NCBI RefSeq assembly: GCF_030056575.1
Contig: NZ_JASHHX010000001.1
Span: 186,001 to 250,000, forward strand
Length of the DNA stretch: 64,000 nucleotides
Source of the DNA: Rhodoblastus sp. 17X3
GTDB taxonomy: Bacteria > Pseudomonadota > Alphaproteobacteria > Rhizobiales > Beijerinckiaceae
Direction: 5' to 3'
Positions 9,009-17,746 of the stretch are shown here, piece by piece. Made by a program: the position numbers and the translations under genes. Numbering within the stretch: position 1 is the first letter of the stretch; each line of letters opens with the position of its first letter. Under the pieces are notes generated by a model. The model ran no database searches. It was not told the origin of the DNA and saw nothing but the letters and a program-made list of their open reading frames with translations.

Positions 9009-10646
9009 AACGCCCGCCGCCAGCAGGGCGAGAACGATCAAGAGCAAGGAGACGCCCGCCGCCGGCCATTGCCGCAGGCGAGCGTCGAGCGTTTCGAAAC
9101 CCGGGCCGAGGGCCAGCAAACGGGCAAAGGCCCCCTCAAACAGGACGATGCTGTCGCCCGCCGGCACACGGGGCGCGGGCCAGCCGAGGCGCCGCAGCCC
9201 AAGACGCCGCAGGCCAAGCGCCAGGCCGACGCCGATCAGCACGGGCCATAGCCCTTCCCAGAATTTGGCAAGCCCCAGCGCTTCGGAAACGTCGCCGAAG
9301 GCCGGATAGAACAACCAGGGCAGCAGGATCGCGCCGAGCGCGACCGCCGGCCAGAACCGGACCAGAGCCAGAGGACATTCCCGCGCGGCGTCGGGCGGCG
9401 GCGCATCGAGGCGCGCCACGAAATGGGTCATCAGCAGGGCCGTGCCGATCGAAGACAGCGTGGCGAGACTCGCAGCCCATCCGCTGGCGAATTGCGCCTT
9501 CGACGCCAGCTTGGCCAAGGCGCCGCCGGTGAAGGGCAGGCCGGCGAGGCTCAGCGCGAGCGCGGCGGCCAGGGCGAGAGTCCAGCCGCCGAGAGGAGCG
9601 CCAGAAAGTGGGGCTCCGCGCGCGGCGAGCGCGCCGATGGTCAGGAACAGGGCGGCTTTCACCAGCAGATGATTGGCTGCATAAAAGGCGACATCGCCGG
9701 ACGCCGAAACATCCCCGGCGCCGAGCGCCATGCCGAGCGCGGCCGCGATGACGCCCATCTGGCTGATGCTGGAATAGGCCAGGATGGTCTTCGGGTTTTG
9801 CTGCGTCAGGCCGAGGAGCACGCCGTAAAAGGCGGTCAGGAACCCCAGCGCCGCCAGGGCCTCGCCCCAGCCTTGCAAGGGGACGCCGAGCGGCAGGAAG
9901 CGGATCAGTCCGATCACGCCGGCCTTGACGCCCGCGCCGCTGAGCACGGCGGCGGCAGGGATTGGCGCAGCCGCGTAATTCAGCGGCATCCAGCCATTGA
10001 AGGGGATCAGGCCCATTTTCATGCCGAAACCGGCGACGATCAGCGCCAGAATGACGTCGCGCCACGGCGAGGCGGGCAAGGCCGCCATGACGTCGGCAAT
10101 ACGCGAACTCCCATGCGGCTCGCCCGCCGCGAGCGCCGCGAAACCGAGCAGCAGCAGCGCCTCGCCGAAAATGGCGAAGGCCATGTAGATCGCGCCGGCG
10201 CGCTTCTTTTCGGCGTCGTCCGAGAAGGCGAACAGGCCATAGGCCGGGATGCTGACCAGGGCATAGACGAGATAGAAGGAGACGAGATCACCGGCGATGA
10301 ACACGCCGAGGCTACCGGTCATGGTCAGCAGCCAGCAGAGTCCGAAACGTTCGTCCGGCGCGCGCTCGCGCCAGACTGCGGCGGTGACGACGATCCACAG
10401 CAGCGCCGCGACGGCGAGCAGAAGCGCGCCGGGCGGATCGAGGCGCAGGGTGAAGCCGAGACCGGGAAGGTCGAAGGAGCCCGGCGCGGCGGTCACGCCC
10501 AGCACGCCGGCGGCGAGGCCGGGCGCGGGCGCCAGCCATTGCAGGGCCAGCGCGCACGGACGCCAGCTCTTGACGAAACAGGCGGCGAGCAGCGCCAGCG
10601 GCGCGGCCAGGGTGGCGACAAGGAGCGCCGAGGAAAGATGGCTCAT
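9000..10646 (-). CDS. Mrp-like antiporter subunit D, second copy (proton-conducting NuoN/NuoM-like membrane protein)
   Basis: This 548-residue polytopic protein belongs to the family shared by Mrp antiporter subunits and complex I subunits NuoL/M/N. Visible features are the conserved GAGVKAGVIGLIRFLPLG and ILAYSSISQMGVIAAALG segments with Lys in broken helices. It ends the operon mrpE-F-G-B-C-D-D on the minus strand and overlaps its D paralogue by 4 bases. In Mrp complexes such subunits form a cation or proton channel in the membrane. Two D-type subunits replace the long N-terminal half of MrpA. Confidence 0.85.
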   Translation of the reverse strand: MSHLSSALLVATLAAPLALLAACFVKSWRPCALALQWLAPAPGLAAGVLGVTAAPGSFDLPGLGFTLRLDPPGALLLAVAALLWIVVTAAVWRERAPDERFGLCWLLTMTGSLGVFIAGDLVSFYLVYALVSIPAYGLFAFSDDAEKKRAGAIYMAFAIFGEALLLLGFAALAAGEPHGSSRIADVMAALPASPWRDVILALIVAGFGMKMGLIPFNGWMPLNYAAAPIPAAAVLSGAGVKAGVIGLIRFLPLGVPLQGWGEALAALGFLTAFYGVLLGLTQQNPKTILAYSSISQMGVIAAALGMALGAGDVSASGDVAFYAANHLLVKAALFLTIGALAARGAPLSGAPLGGWTLALAAALALSLAGLPFTGGALAKLASKAQFASGWAASLATLSSIGTALLMTHFVARLDAPPPDAARECPLALVRFWPAVALGAILLPWLFYPAFGDVSEALGLAKFWEGLWPVLIGVGLALGLRRLGLRRLGWPAPRVPAGDSIVLFEGAFARLLALGPGFETLDARLRQWPAAGVSLLLIVLALLAAGVLG

Positions 10647-12145
10647 CGCAGCGTCCCCGCCGCCAGCGGACGGCCGATTTCAAGCAGGTCGAAAAAGCCT
10701 TGCGGCGCGAAGCCCAGCGCCAGCGCGATCAATGCGAGGCCAAGGGCGATCGCCTCGCGGCTGCGTTTGGGGGGCGCTTTCAGCACGATGTCGCCTTCCG
10801 ACAAGGCGGGCGTGAGGATGCGATAGACATAGCCCGCCGCCAGCAGCCCGCCCGCCAGCACCGGCAGCGTCCAGACCCATTGGCCGGAGGCGACGGAGGC
10901 CTGAAGCATCAGCCATTTGGCGCTGAAGCCGCCGCTCGGCGGCAGGCCCATCAGCGACAACCCGCCGAGGCCCAAAGTCAGGAAGGTCATCGGCAGGGCG
11001 CGCGCGGCGCCCCCAAGGCGGGCGATCTGGTCATGGCCGAGCGCCTCGGCGAGCAGCCCGGCCGAAAGGAACATCGCCGCCTTGGCGAAGGCATGGGCGA
11101 GGATCTGCATCACGCCCGCGCTCCAGCCGATGTCGCTCCAGACATGCGCGCCCATCGCGAGCGGAAAAACCAGGAACAGATAGCCGATCTGCGCCACGGT
11201 CGAATAGGCGATCAGCAGCTTCAGCCGCGCTTGTCGCAAGGCGAGCACGCTGCCGACAATGATCGCCGCGGAGCCGAGCGCGCCGAGGATATTGGCGGCC
11301 CCCGCCGCGGGCAGCGCAGGCAGGACATAGAACCACAGCCGCAGCGTCAGGAAGAACGAGCCTTTGACGACAAGGCCGGAAAGCACGGCGCTGGCGGCGG
11401 CGGGCGCATTGGCGTGGGCGGGCGGCAGCCAGAGATGGAGCGGGAACAGGGCCGTCTTGGCGAGCAGGCCGCCGGTCATCAAAGCGGCGGCCATCCAGAC
11501 GATGGGCGTCGACTGAACCTTCTGCGCCAGCAGCGGAATGTCGAGCGTGCCATAGGCGCCGTAAAACAAGGCGACGCCGAGCAGATAGGAGATCGAGCCG
11601 AACAGCGCGAAAAGCAGGTAACGCAGGGCGGCGGCGAGCGTTTCCGGGCGGCCGTCGATGCAGACCAGGGGCACGGCGGCGAAGGTCAGCAGCTCCAGCG
11701 CGACATAGAGATTGAACAGGTCGCCGCCGACAAAAATGATGGTCAGCGCCGCCCAGATCGCCTGCAGCATGATCCAGAAGGTCAGCGCGATGCGGCTTTC
11801 GGGGGCGCCCTCGGGCGTGGCGAATTTGGCGCGGGCGTAGAAGGACGCCGCCGTCAGGATCACGGCCGCCGCAACCAGCATGACCGCCGACACGCCATCC
11901 GCGCGCAGGGCGATGCCGAGCGGCGGCGCCAGTCCGCCAAGGGCGTAGACGACGGGCTTTCCCGCGCTGGCGACATGGAAGGCGATGGCGCAGGCGAGGG
12001 CGAATCCAAATGGCGTGAGGCCCAGCGCGACGCGCTCGGCGTTGCGGCCGCCCAGCACGAAGGACAGGATGATGCCGGCGCAGGGCAGCAGGATCGCGAG
12101 AACGAGCAGAGAGCCGCCCGGCGTGGTGGGGTCCGGCGCCATCAC
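10643..12145 (-). CDS. Mrp-like antiporter subunit D, first copy
   Basis: This 500-residue membrane protein is of the MrpD/NuoN family. It has about 14 hydrophobic helices, the PLHLWLPPAHANAPAAASAVLSG motif region (Lys/His in the proton path) and AYSTVAQIGYLFLVFPL. It overlaps MrpC by 4 bases upstream and the second D gene by 4 downstream. The product is expected in a single membrane complex with the other Mrp subunits, exchanging Na+ or K+ for H+; the ion is not deducible. Confidence 0.88.
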   Translation of the reverse strand: MMAPDPTTPGGSLLVLAILLPCAGIILSFVLGGRNAERVALGLTPFGFALACAIAFHVASAGKPVVYALGGLAPPLGIALRADGVSAVMLVAAAVILTAASFYARAKFATPEGAPESRIALTFWIMLQAIWAALTIIFVGGDLFNLYVALELLTFAAVPLVCIDGRPETLAAALRYLLFALFGSISYLLGVALFYGAYGTLDIPLLAQKVQSTPIVWMAAALMTGGLLAKTALFPLHLWLPPAHANAPAAASAVLSGLVVKGSFFLTLRLWFYVLPALPAAGAANILGALGSAAIIVGSVLALRQARLKLLIAYSTVAQIGYLFLVFPLAMGAHVWSDIGWSAGVMQILAHAFAKAAMFLSAGLLAEALGHDQIARLGGAARALPMTFLTLGLGGLSLMGLPPSGGFSAKWLMLQASVASGQWVWTLPVLAGGLLAAGYVYRILTPALSEGDIVLKAPPKRSREAIALGLALIALALGFAPQGFFDLLEIGRPLAAGTLR

Positions 12146-12483
12146 GATTTCGCGGCTCCATCGTCCGGCTTGGTCCAGGCTTCAGGATCGAGCGTGACGC
12201 GCCCGCTTTCGGCGTGAAGGCGCAAAATCAGGGCGACGGCGAGCGCGCTGGCGGCGAAGGCGACGACGATGCCGGTGATGACCATGGCCTGCGGGATCGG
12301 ATCGAACGAAAAGCCGGCGGCGGCGCCGCGCCGCGCGACAATGCCGAAGACCAGGAAGACGCCGCTGCCGATGAGGTTGAAGGCGAGCAATTTGCGCAGG
12401 GGATGCGGATGCAGGATCAGGCCGTAGAGGCCGAGGCCGACCAGCGCCGCTCCGACCAGCCCCGCGAGAACCCAGGGGCTCAT
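12142..12483 (-). CDS. Mrp-like antiporter subunit C (NuoK-like)
   Basis: This small three-helix membrane protein of 113 residues is homologous to NuoK/MrpC. It has LRKLLAFNLIGSGVFLVF and PQAMVITGIVVAFAASALAVALILR; the PQA(M/L)VITGIVV segment is typical of the family. The ATG at 12483 overlaps the upstream gene as ATGA. The polar C-terminal tail is cytoplasmic by the usual topology. Confidence 0.9.
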   Translation of the reverse strand: MSPWVLAGLVGAALVGLGLYGLILHPHPLRKLLAFNLIGSGVFLVFGIVARRGAAAGFSFDPIPQAMVITGIVVAFAASALAVALILRLHAESGRVTLDPEAWTKPDDGAAKS

Positions 12484-13430
12484 TCGGACCTCCCGCTCGG
12501 CGGGCCGGCGACCAGCGCCGGCAGGGCGACCGCGATGGACAGCAGCATGAAAGCCTCGATGAACAGGATGATCGGCTTGGCGAAGGCGTGCGGAAAGGCG
12601 AAGAAGCTTCCCGCCATGAGGGGGCCGGCCAGCCCCGCGATGAGGAACACGGCGGGGCCGGCGACCAGCGCCAGCCGCAGCCGGCGCGCGTCGATGCGCG
12701 GCGGTTCGGTGATCCGCGCCATCATCGCGATCATCCACATGGCCGCGAGCAGGGCGCCGCCCTGAAAGGCGCCGCCGGGCGCGTCGGCGCCGACCCAGAA
12801 GATATGGACGCCGATCACGGCGCCGACTGGGGCGAGCATCTGGGCGAGAAAGACGGAGGCGCCATAGGGATTGCGCTGGCCAAGCGGCGCTGGCGCCGCG
12901 CCCCAGGCCTTGTCCGCGCCGACCGACCAGACGCCGAGCACCGCCAGGATCAGCACGACCTTCTCCAGCATGGTGTCGAAGGAGCGATAGGAGATCAGCA
13001 CGGCGGTGATGGGATTGCCAAGGCCCGCGCCGGGGCCGTCCGCGGCTGCGGCGGCTTGGGGCGCAAGACTCGGGGCGGGATCGGGCAGGATGAGGATGAC
13101 CGCCGCCAGCGCCCCGGCCACAAGCAGGGCCAGCGCGCCGGCGAAGAGTTTCTGCGCAAGCCCCGGCGCAGGTCCGGCCTCGCCGGCGCGGGCCGCGCCA
13201 AGGCGCTTGCCTGCCGTGATCAGCAGGACGCCGGTGACGCCGCTGCCAACGGCGGCTTCCGTCAGGGCGACGTCGGGCGCGTAAAGCCGCACCCAGACCA
13301 GCGCGAGCAGCAGCCCGTAGGCGACATAGCCGACGACCGAGGCGAACAGGACCCGCGCGGCGATGGTCCAGACAGCGAGGCCGACGATCAGCAGGGCGAG
13401 GGCGACGTCGAGAAAGGGAAGGACGCTCAT
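12480..13430 (-). CDS. Fused MbhD/DUF4040-MrpB antiporter subunit
   Basis: This 316-residue membrane protein has two parts. The first about 90 residues are a DUF4040/MbhD-like module (YAPDVALTEAAVGSGVTGVLLITAGKR), which in classic systems forms the C-terminal part of MrpA. The rest is an MnhB/MrpB-like domain, recognisable from YRSFDTMLEKVVLILAVLGVWS and DAPGGAFQGGALLAAMWMI. The fusion therefore covers the MrpA tail and MrpB. The start at 13430 is chosen by the ATGA-type overlap with MrpG. No separate full-length mrpA is present in this operon. Confidence 0.82.
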   Translation of the reverse strand: MSVLPFLDVALALLIVGLAVWTIAARVLFASVVGYVAYGLLLALVWVRLYAPDVALTEAAVGSGVTGVLLITAGKRLGAARAGEAGPAPGLAQKLFAGALALLVAGALAAVILILPDPAPSLAPQAAAAADGPGAGLGNPITAVLISYRSFDTMLEKVVLILAVLGVWSVGADKAWGAAPAPLGQRNPYGASVFLAQMLAPVGAVIGVHIFWVGADAPGGAFQGGALLAAMWMIAMMARITEPPRIDARRLRLALVAGPAVFLIAGLAGPLMAGSFFAFPHAFAKPIILFIEAFMLLSIAVALPALVAGPPSGRSE

Positions 13431-13714
13431 TTGCGGCCTCGACGCAAGGCGCGGCCGATCAATTGCGCCGTCGAGGCGCCGGAGAGCAGCACCAGCGCCC
13501 AGATGACGATGAGCTTCAGGGCGGCGAGGGCCGTATCGGCGCGCGGCAGCAGGCCGAGCGCGACCAGCCCGAGCCCGAGATTGTCGGCCTTGGCGAGCGC
13601 ATGCAGCCGGGTGAGGGAATCGGGAAAGCGCAGCAGCCCGACCGTCCCCGCGAAAAAGAAGAACACGCCGGCGCCGATCGCGGCGAGGCTGAAAAGATCG
13701 ACCAGCGCGATCAT
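13427..13714 (-). CDS. Mrp-like antiporter subunit G
   Basis: This 95-residue, three-helix membrane protein has the MrpG/MnhG signature FFFFAGTVGLLRFPDSLTRLHALAKADNLG; the RFPDxxxRLHAxxKxxxLG pattern is diagnostic. It overlaps MrpF and the MrpB fusion by 4 bases each. It is a small accessory subunit thought to be needed for assembly of the whole antiporter. Confidence 0.92.
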   Translation of the reverse strand: MIALVDLFSLAAIGAGVFFFFAGTVGLLRFPDSLTRLHALAKADNLGLGLVALGLLPRADTALAALKLIVIWALVLLSGASTAQLIGRALRRGRK

Positions 13715-13998
13715 GGTTCGGTCTCTCCCAACTCGGTCTCGTCGTCATCAGTTTCGAGCAGATTGACGAAGGCCATGGTGGCGAAGGCGGCGAGAAGGGC
13801 GAGTCCGAGCGCGACGTCGTCGACGCCGGGGACGCCGGTGGCGTAGGCGGTCAGCAGCAGCGCCGCGATTCCGCCGGTGCCGAGCAGCTGAACCGCCATC
13901 AGCCGGTCGACGTCGTCGGGGCCGCGCAAAATGCGGATGAGGCCGATGGCCACGGTGAGAATGATGAGGCCCGCCGCCGCGAGCAGCGGCTCATTCAT
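13711..13998 (-). CDS. Mrp-like antiporter subunit F
   Basis: This 95-residue, three-helix protein shows the MrpF hallmark RILRGPDDVDRLMAVQLLGTG (RGPxxxDRxxA). The ATG at 13998 overlaps the mrpE stop within the string ATGAATGA. The acidic C-terminal tail (DDDETELGETEP) is cytoplasmic by family topology. A longer frame upstream has no ribosome-binding site and overlaps mrpE, so it was not used. Confidence 0.9.
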   Translation of the reverse strand: MNEPLLAAAGLIILTVAIGLIRILRGPDDVDRLMAVQLLGTGGIAALLLTAYATGVPGVDDVALGLALLAAFATMAFVNLLETDDDETELGETEP

Positions 13999-14494
13999 GG
14001 CCGGTCGCCTGTTTGAACAAGGCCTCGTCCGCCGCGAGATTGGCCGCGACCGGCTGGGACATGTCAAGAGCGTGAACCTGCAGAACTCCGCTCTCGGCCC
14101 CCGTGGGCAGGGTTCCCGGCTGGAGGCTTTGATAGAGGCAGAAGGCGTTGCGGGATTCGCCGGGCGGAAGCGTCAGCGGGCAGGCGACGAAACCGGGATT
14201 GAGATCGAGACGCGGCGCCAATGCGCGGCGGGCGACGTCGAAGCCCGCGAAAATGGAGCCGCGCAGGAAGCGCAGGACGAGGGCGGCGAGGGGGGCTGTG
14301 CGCAGACTGGCGTCGCCGGGCGGCAAGAGCCACAGGCTGATCCAGACCGCGCCAGCGGCCGTGACGAGCCCGACGGGGAGATCCTTGGCCGTCCAGCCTG
14401 CGATCATCAGCCACAGGCCGAAAAACAGGGCGAGGCGGGCCGCCAGGGCTTTGCTCGGTGTTGGCGCGCCGGGGGACATGGAGGCCTCGTTCAT
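13991..14494 (-). CDS. Mrp-like antiporter subunit E
   Basis: This 167-residue MrpE/MnhE subunit has two N-terminal transmembrane helices (ALFFGLWLMIAGWTAKDLPVG is followed by a second hydrophobic stretch) and a soluble C-terminal part beginning SIFAGFDVARRAL, typical of the family. It is the first gene of the seven-gene operon. An alternative start at 14479 has GAGG about 5 bases upstream and may be the real one. The promoter must lie in the 147 bp shared with the divergent ModE-like gene. Confidence 0.85.
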   Translation of the reverse strand: MNEASMSPGAPTPSKALAARLALFFGLWLMIAGWTAKDLPVGLVTAAGAVWISLWLLPPGDASLRTAPLAALVLRFLRGSIFAGFDVARRALAPRLDLNPGFVACPLTLPPGESRNAFCLYQSLQPGTLPTGAESGVLQVHALDMSQPVAANLAADEALFKQATGHE

Positions 14495-14641
14495 TGCGGT
14501 GCAAGGATTCCTAGCATCGCCGCGACGGAGCGGCAACGCTTGCGGCGGCGAAGCGCCCTGTTGATGCAGGCGCCCGGCGGCGGCATAAATGCGCCCGGGC
14601 GGCCGGTGGGGCCGCGACGCAATGGGGCAGGGCGCCGGCGA

Positions 14642-15034
14642 ATGGACGATGACGATCAGAAAGTCGGCGCGCAGCTGCGCGTGATTGTCGCGCCGGGAAT
14701 CTGGATCGGGCCGGGCAAGACGGCCCTGCTGCAGGGCATCAGGGAAACCGGCTCCATCTCGGCGGCCGGGCGCAGCATCGCCATGAGCTACAAGCGCGCC
14801 TGGTATCTGGTCGAGGCGATGAACAGCCATTTCGATGGCCCGCTGGTCGTCGCAAGCAAGGGCGGGCGGTCCGGCGGCGGCGCGCGGTTGACGCCGCTGG
14901 GCGAGGAAGTGCTCGCGGCCTTTCACGAAATGGAGGCGCTGGCTCAGCACGCAGTCGAGCCGGTGTTGCGGCGCCTGCAGGAGCGTGTCCGGCCGCGTGG
15001 CGAGGCCGCCGAGGCAGTCCCAAAAGGGGAGTGA
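14642..15034 (+). CDS. One-domain ModE-like winged helix regulator
   Basis: This 130-residue protein matches the N-terminal DNA-binding domain of ModE, the molybdate-responsive regulator: LLQGIRETGSISAAGRSIAMSYKRAWYLVEAMN (interrupted here at TGSISAAGRSIAMSYKRAW, the key helix-turn-helix) followed by GGARLTPLGEEVL. The molybdate-binding Mop/TOBE domains of full ModE are absent, so it may not sense molybdate itself. It is divergent from the Mrp operon. Such short proteins are common near molybdenum genes; two Mo-related loci occur further right, but no direct link is visible. The ATG at 14642 has only a weak ribosome-binding site. Confidence 0.75.
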   Translation: MDDDDQKVGAQLRVIVAPGIWIGPGKTALLQGIRETGSISAAGRSIAMSYKRAWYLVEAMNSHFDGPLVVASKGGRSGGGARLTPLGEEVLAAFHEMEALAQHAVEPVLRRLQERVRPRGEAAEAVPKGE

Positions 15035-15128
15035 CTACAGCGCCTCGGCTATAAGGGTTGGACTCGATCCCTGCATTTTGCGTGACCGGCGCAATTGGCG
15101 CGGCAAGGGAATCATTGAGCGGGGGCGA

Positions 15129-17195
15129 TTATCGCCACATGCCGCGCATCCGCGCGCCGAGGTCGATCCTGGTCCGGTGCGCCGGTCCGAGTCCGGCCGC
15201 TTCGGCGGCGGGCGGCGGCCACGACACCTTCTCGAAACCGTGCGTTAGGGCTTCGGGTATGAAGCGGCTGCGAGCGGCATAGACATGGCGGTCGCCGCGA
15301 CTGTGCTGGCCATGGGTGAAGAAGCGCTGCGGGATCAACAAATGCAGGCGGTCCTTGGCCCGGGTCATGCCGACATAAAGCAGCCGCCGCTCCTCCTCGA
15401 TCTCCGCGCTGGAGCCGGTGGCGAGATCCGAGGGGATGCAGCCGTCCACAACATTGAGCAGGAAGACCGATTTCCATTCCTGCCCCTTGGCGGAATGAAT
15501 AGTCGAGAGGATGAGATAATCCTCGTCACGCAGCGGGACGCCGGCTTCGGCGCTGGTTGCGTCGGGCGGGTCGAGCGTCAGTTCGGTCAGGAAACGCTCG
15601 CGCGTTGGATAGGTCGCGGCGATCTGCTCCAGCTGGAGGAGGTCGATCTGCCGAGTCGCGGCGTCCTCGTGCAGGCGTTCGAGATGCGGCTCGTACCAGG
15701 CGCGGGCGCGGCCGAGCGCGGCGGGCCAGACCGCCTCGGCCCCGTGCAGGTCCTGCACGGCGGCGACGAAGCGCGGCCAGAAATCGCCAGCCTTTACGGG
15801 CGCGGGCAGGGCGGCCAGCGCCGCGACGGGGTCGCTGTGCGCGCTGATCTCCTCCAGCGCGCGCCGGGCGATGGAAGGCCCGACGCCCGGCAGGATCTGC
15901 AACAGGCGAAAGCCGGAAATGCGGTCGCGCGGGTTCTGGGCGAAGCGCAGCAGCGCCAGCAGGTCTTTGACATGGGCGCTGTCGAGGAATTTCAGCCCGC
16001 CGAATTTCACAAAGGGAACGTTGCGCCGGGTCAGCTCCACTTCCAGCGGGCCGCTGTGATGGGCGGCGCGGAACAGCACGGCCTGCGACTTGAGCTTTTC
16101 GCCGGCTTCGCGCGCCTCCAGCACCTTTTCGACGATGTAATTCGCCTGATCGGTCTCGTCGCGCACGACGACCAGCGCGGGCAACTGCGCGGAGGCGCGC
16201 TCCGTCCAGAGATTTTTGGCGAAACGCTCCTTGGCCAGCCCGATCACGCCATTGGCGGCAGCGAGGATGGGCTGGGTCGAGCGGTAATTGCGGTCGAGCG
16301 TGACAATCTCGGCGGGCGGCGCGAACTGGCCGGGAAAGTCCAGAATGTTCCGCACATCCGCCGCGCGGAAGGAATAGATCGACTGGGCGTCGTCGCCGAC
16401 GACGGTGAGGCCGCGTCCGTCCGGCTTCAGGCCAGTGAGGATCGAGGCCTGCAGGCGATTGGTGTCCTGATATTCATCGACCAGCACATGGTCGAAACGC
16501 GCGCTCATTTCGGCGGCAAGCGCCGGTTCTGCGGCCATCTGCGCCCAATAGAGCAGCAGGTCGTCGTAATCGAGGATGTTCTGCGCCTGCTTGGCCTCGA
16601 CATAGGCCGCGAACATCGCGCGCAGTTGGTCGCTCCAGCCCGCGCACCAAGGGAAATGCTTGCCCAGAACCTCGTCGAGCGGCAGTTCGGAATTGACGGC
16701 CCGGGAATAGATGGCGAGGCAGGTCGCCTTGGTCGGAAAGCGCTTTTCCGTTTTCGAGAAGCCGAGGTCGTGGCGCACGAGATTCAGCAGGTCGGCGCTA
16801 TCCTCGCGGTCGTGGATGGTGAAATCCGGATCGAGTCCGATCAACGGCGCATATTCACGCAGCAGCCGCGCGCCGATCCCATGAAAAGTGCCGGCCCAGG
16901 CAAGCGCGTCGGTCAGCGCGCCGGACTTGGCGCCGAGGGCTTCTGCGCAGATGCGCTGCACGCGCCCGCACATTTCGGACGCCGCACGGCGCGAAAAAGT
17001 CATCAGCAAGATGCGGCGCGGATCCGCGCCCGTGGCGATCAGATGGGCGACGCGATGCGCCAGCGTATTGGTTTTGCCCGAGCCGGCGCCGGCGATGACC
17101 AGCAGGGGCCCGCCAGACAAGGCGCCGCCACCGTCGAATTCAACGGCCCGGCGCTGCTCCGCATTGAGTTTGCCGAGATAGGCGGCCGCGCTCAC
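15129..17195 (-). CDS. UvrD/PcrA/Rep-type ATP-dependent DNA helicase
   Basis: This 688-residue superfamily 1A 3'-5' DNA helicase acts in repair or replication restart. Motifs in order: Q-motif LNAEQRRAV, Walker A GAGSGKT (about 35-41), MTFSRRAASEM (Ia), Walker B DEYQDTN, VVGDDAQSIYSFRAA (III), LDRNYRST (IV), STIHSAKGQEWKSVF (V) and LYVGMTRAKDRL (VI). It is shorter than the main UvrD of most bacteria and its C-terminal tail is divergent, so it is probably a second UvrD-like paralogue. Single minus-strand gene. Confidence 0.9.
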   Translation of the reverse strand: MSAAAYLGKLNAEQRRAVEFDGGGALSGGPLLVIAGAGSGKTNTLAHRVAHLIATGADPRRILLMTFSRRAASEMCGRVQRICAEALGAKSGALTDALAWAGTFHGIGARLLREYAPLIGLDPDFTIHDREDSADLLNLVRHDLGFSKTEKRFPTKATCLAIYSRAVNSELPLDEVLGKHFPWCAGWSDQLRAMFAAYVEAKQAQNILDYDDLLLYWAQMAAEPALAAEMSARFDHVLVDEYQDTNRLQASILTGLKPDGRGLTVVGDDAQSIYSFRAADVRNILDFPGQFAPPAEIVTLDRNYRSTQPILAAANGVIGLAKERFAKNLWTERASAQLPALVVVRDETDQANYIVEKVLEAREAGEKLKSQAVLFRAAHHSGPLEVELTRRNVPFVKFGGLKFLDSAHVKDLLALLRFAQNPRDRISGFRLLQILPGVGPSIARRALEEISAHSDPVAALAALPAPVKAGDFWPRFVAAVQDLHGAEAVWPAALGRARAWYEPHLERLHEDAATRQIDLLQLEQIAATYPTRERFLTELTLDPPDATSAEAGVPLRDEDYLILSTIHSAKGQEWKSVFLLNVVDGCIPSDLATGSSAEIEEERRLLYVGMTRAKDRLHLLIPQRFFTHGQHSRGDRHVYAARSRFIPEALTHGFEKVSWPPPAAEAAGLGPAHRTRIDLGARMRGMWR

Positions 17196-17312
17196 CCCTT
17201 GCTCCCATCCTGCGAATCATGTCGCGTTCAATCGAACATAATACGAACAGCAGGAAGCGGAAAGCGGCGCGTGGACGCCACCGCCGGAACGGGCCGGCGG
17301 CGACGGCGAGCC

Positions 17313-17504
17313 TCAATAGCCGTGGCGGCGGTTGACGCGGCGCGCGGTGCGGCGGGTCGAGCGGTGCGCGGCGCCGACGGCGGTCACTGTCTTGGTCGGC
17401 TGGACGCCGACGACGGTCGCTTCTTGGGAGACGAGAACAGGCAAGGCGGCGACGGGCTCGGCGAGCAGGGCGAGAGCGCCGAGGGCAAAGAGAAATTTTT
17501 TCAT
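17313..17504 (-). CDS. Small exported basic protein, unknown function
   Basis: This encodes a 63-residue protein with a clear signal peptide (MKKFLFALGALALLAEPVAA, likely cut after Ala-20) and a mature part of about 43 residues. The mature part starts LPVLVSQEATVVGVQPTKTV and ends in an Arg-rich tail (RSTRRTARRVNRRHGY). GGGAGA lies 8 bases before the ATG, supporting this start over longer frames. It has no Cys and no recognisable domain. The basic tail could bind nucleic acid, cell wall polymers or anionic lipids, but no function is claimed. Confidence 0.6.
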   Translation of the reverse strand: MKKFLFALGALALLAEPVAALPVLVSQEATVVGVQPTKTVTAVGAAHRSTRRTARRVNRRHGY

Positions 17505-17746
17505 ATTTGATCTCCCAAGTGATGATTTTCGTGATGATTTTCGAAGCGATTTGCCGGGATTGGAATGCGGGGTGGGATTGCAAGCTGTCGCGAGACAGCC
17601 AGTCAAGCTCAACCTTGTTTTATGTCGTTTTGGCAAGGCGCCGGAGGCGCAAATTCCAAACGCATGCGCAGAGCCGAAGTTCCGCGCGAAAAACGGCGGC
17701 GATCTTGCTTGTCTTCCGGCGGCTGCGGCGATTTTCGGTCGGGACA
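17505..17746. promoter_or_regulatory. Divergent promoter region between the small exported protein and the YqeB-like gene
   Basis: About 240 bp without a supported gene, AT-richer than the flanks next to the small-protein start. Both flanking genes point away, so two promoters are expected. A repeated GTGATGATTTTCG unit (17519-17542, TGATGATTTTCG twice) is the only clear structure. Confidence 0.4.

Noticed and set aside
15045-15080. GGTTGGACTCGATCCC looked like a tRNA T-loop
   Set aside because: The T-loop consensus GTTCRANNC is broken and no cloverleaf could be drawn.
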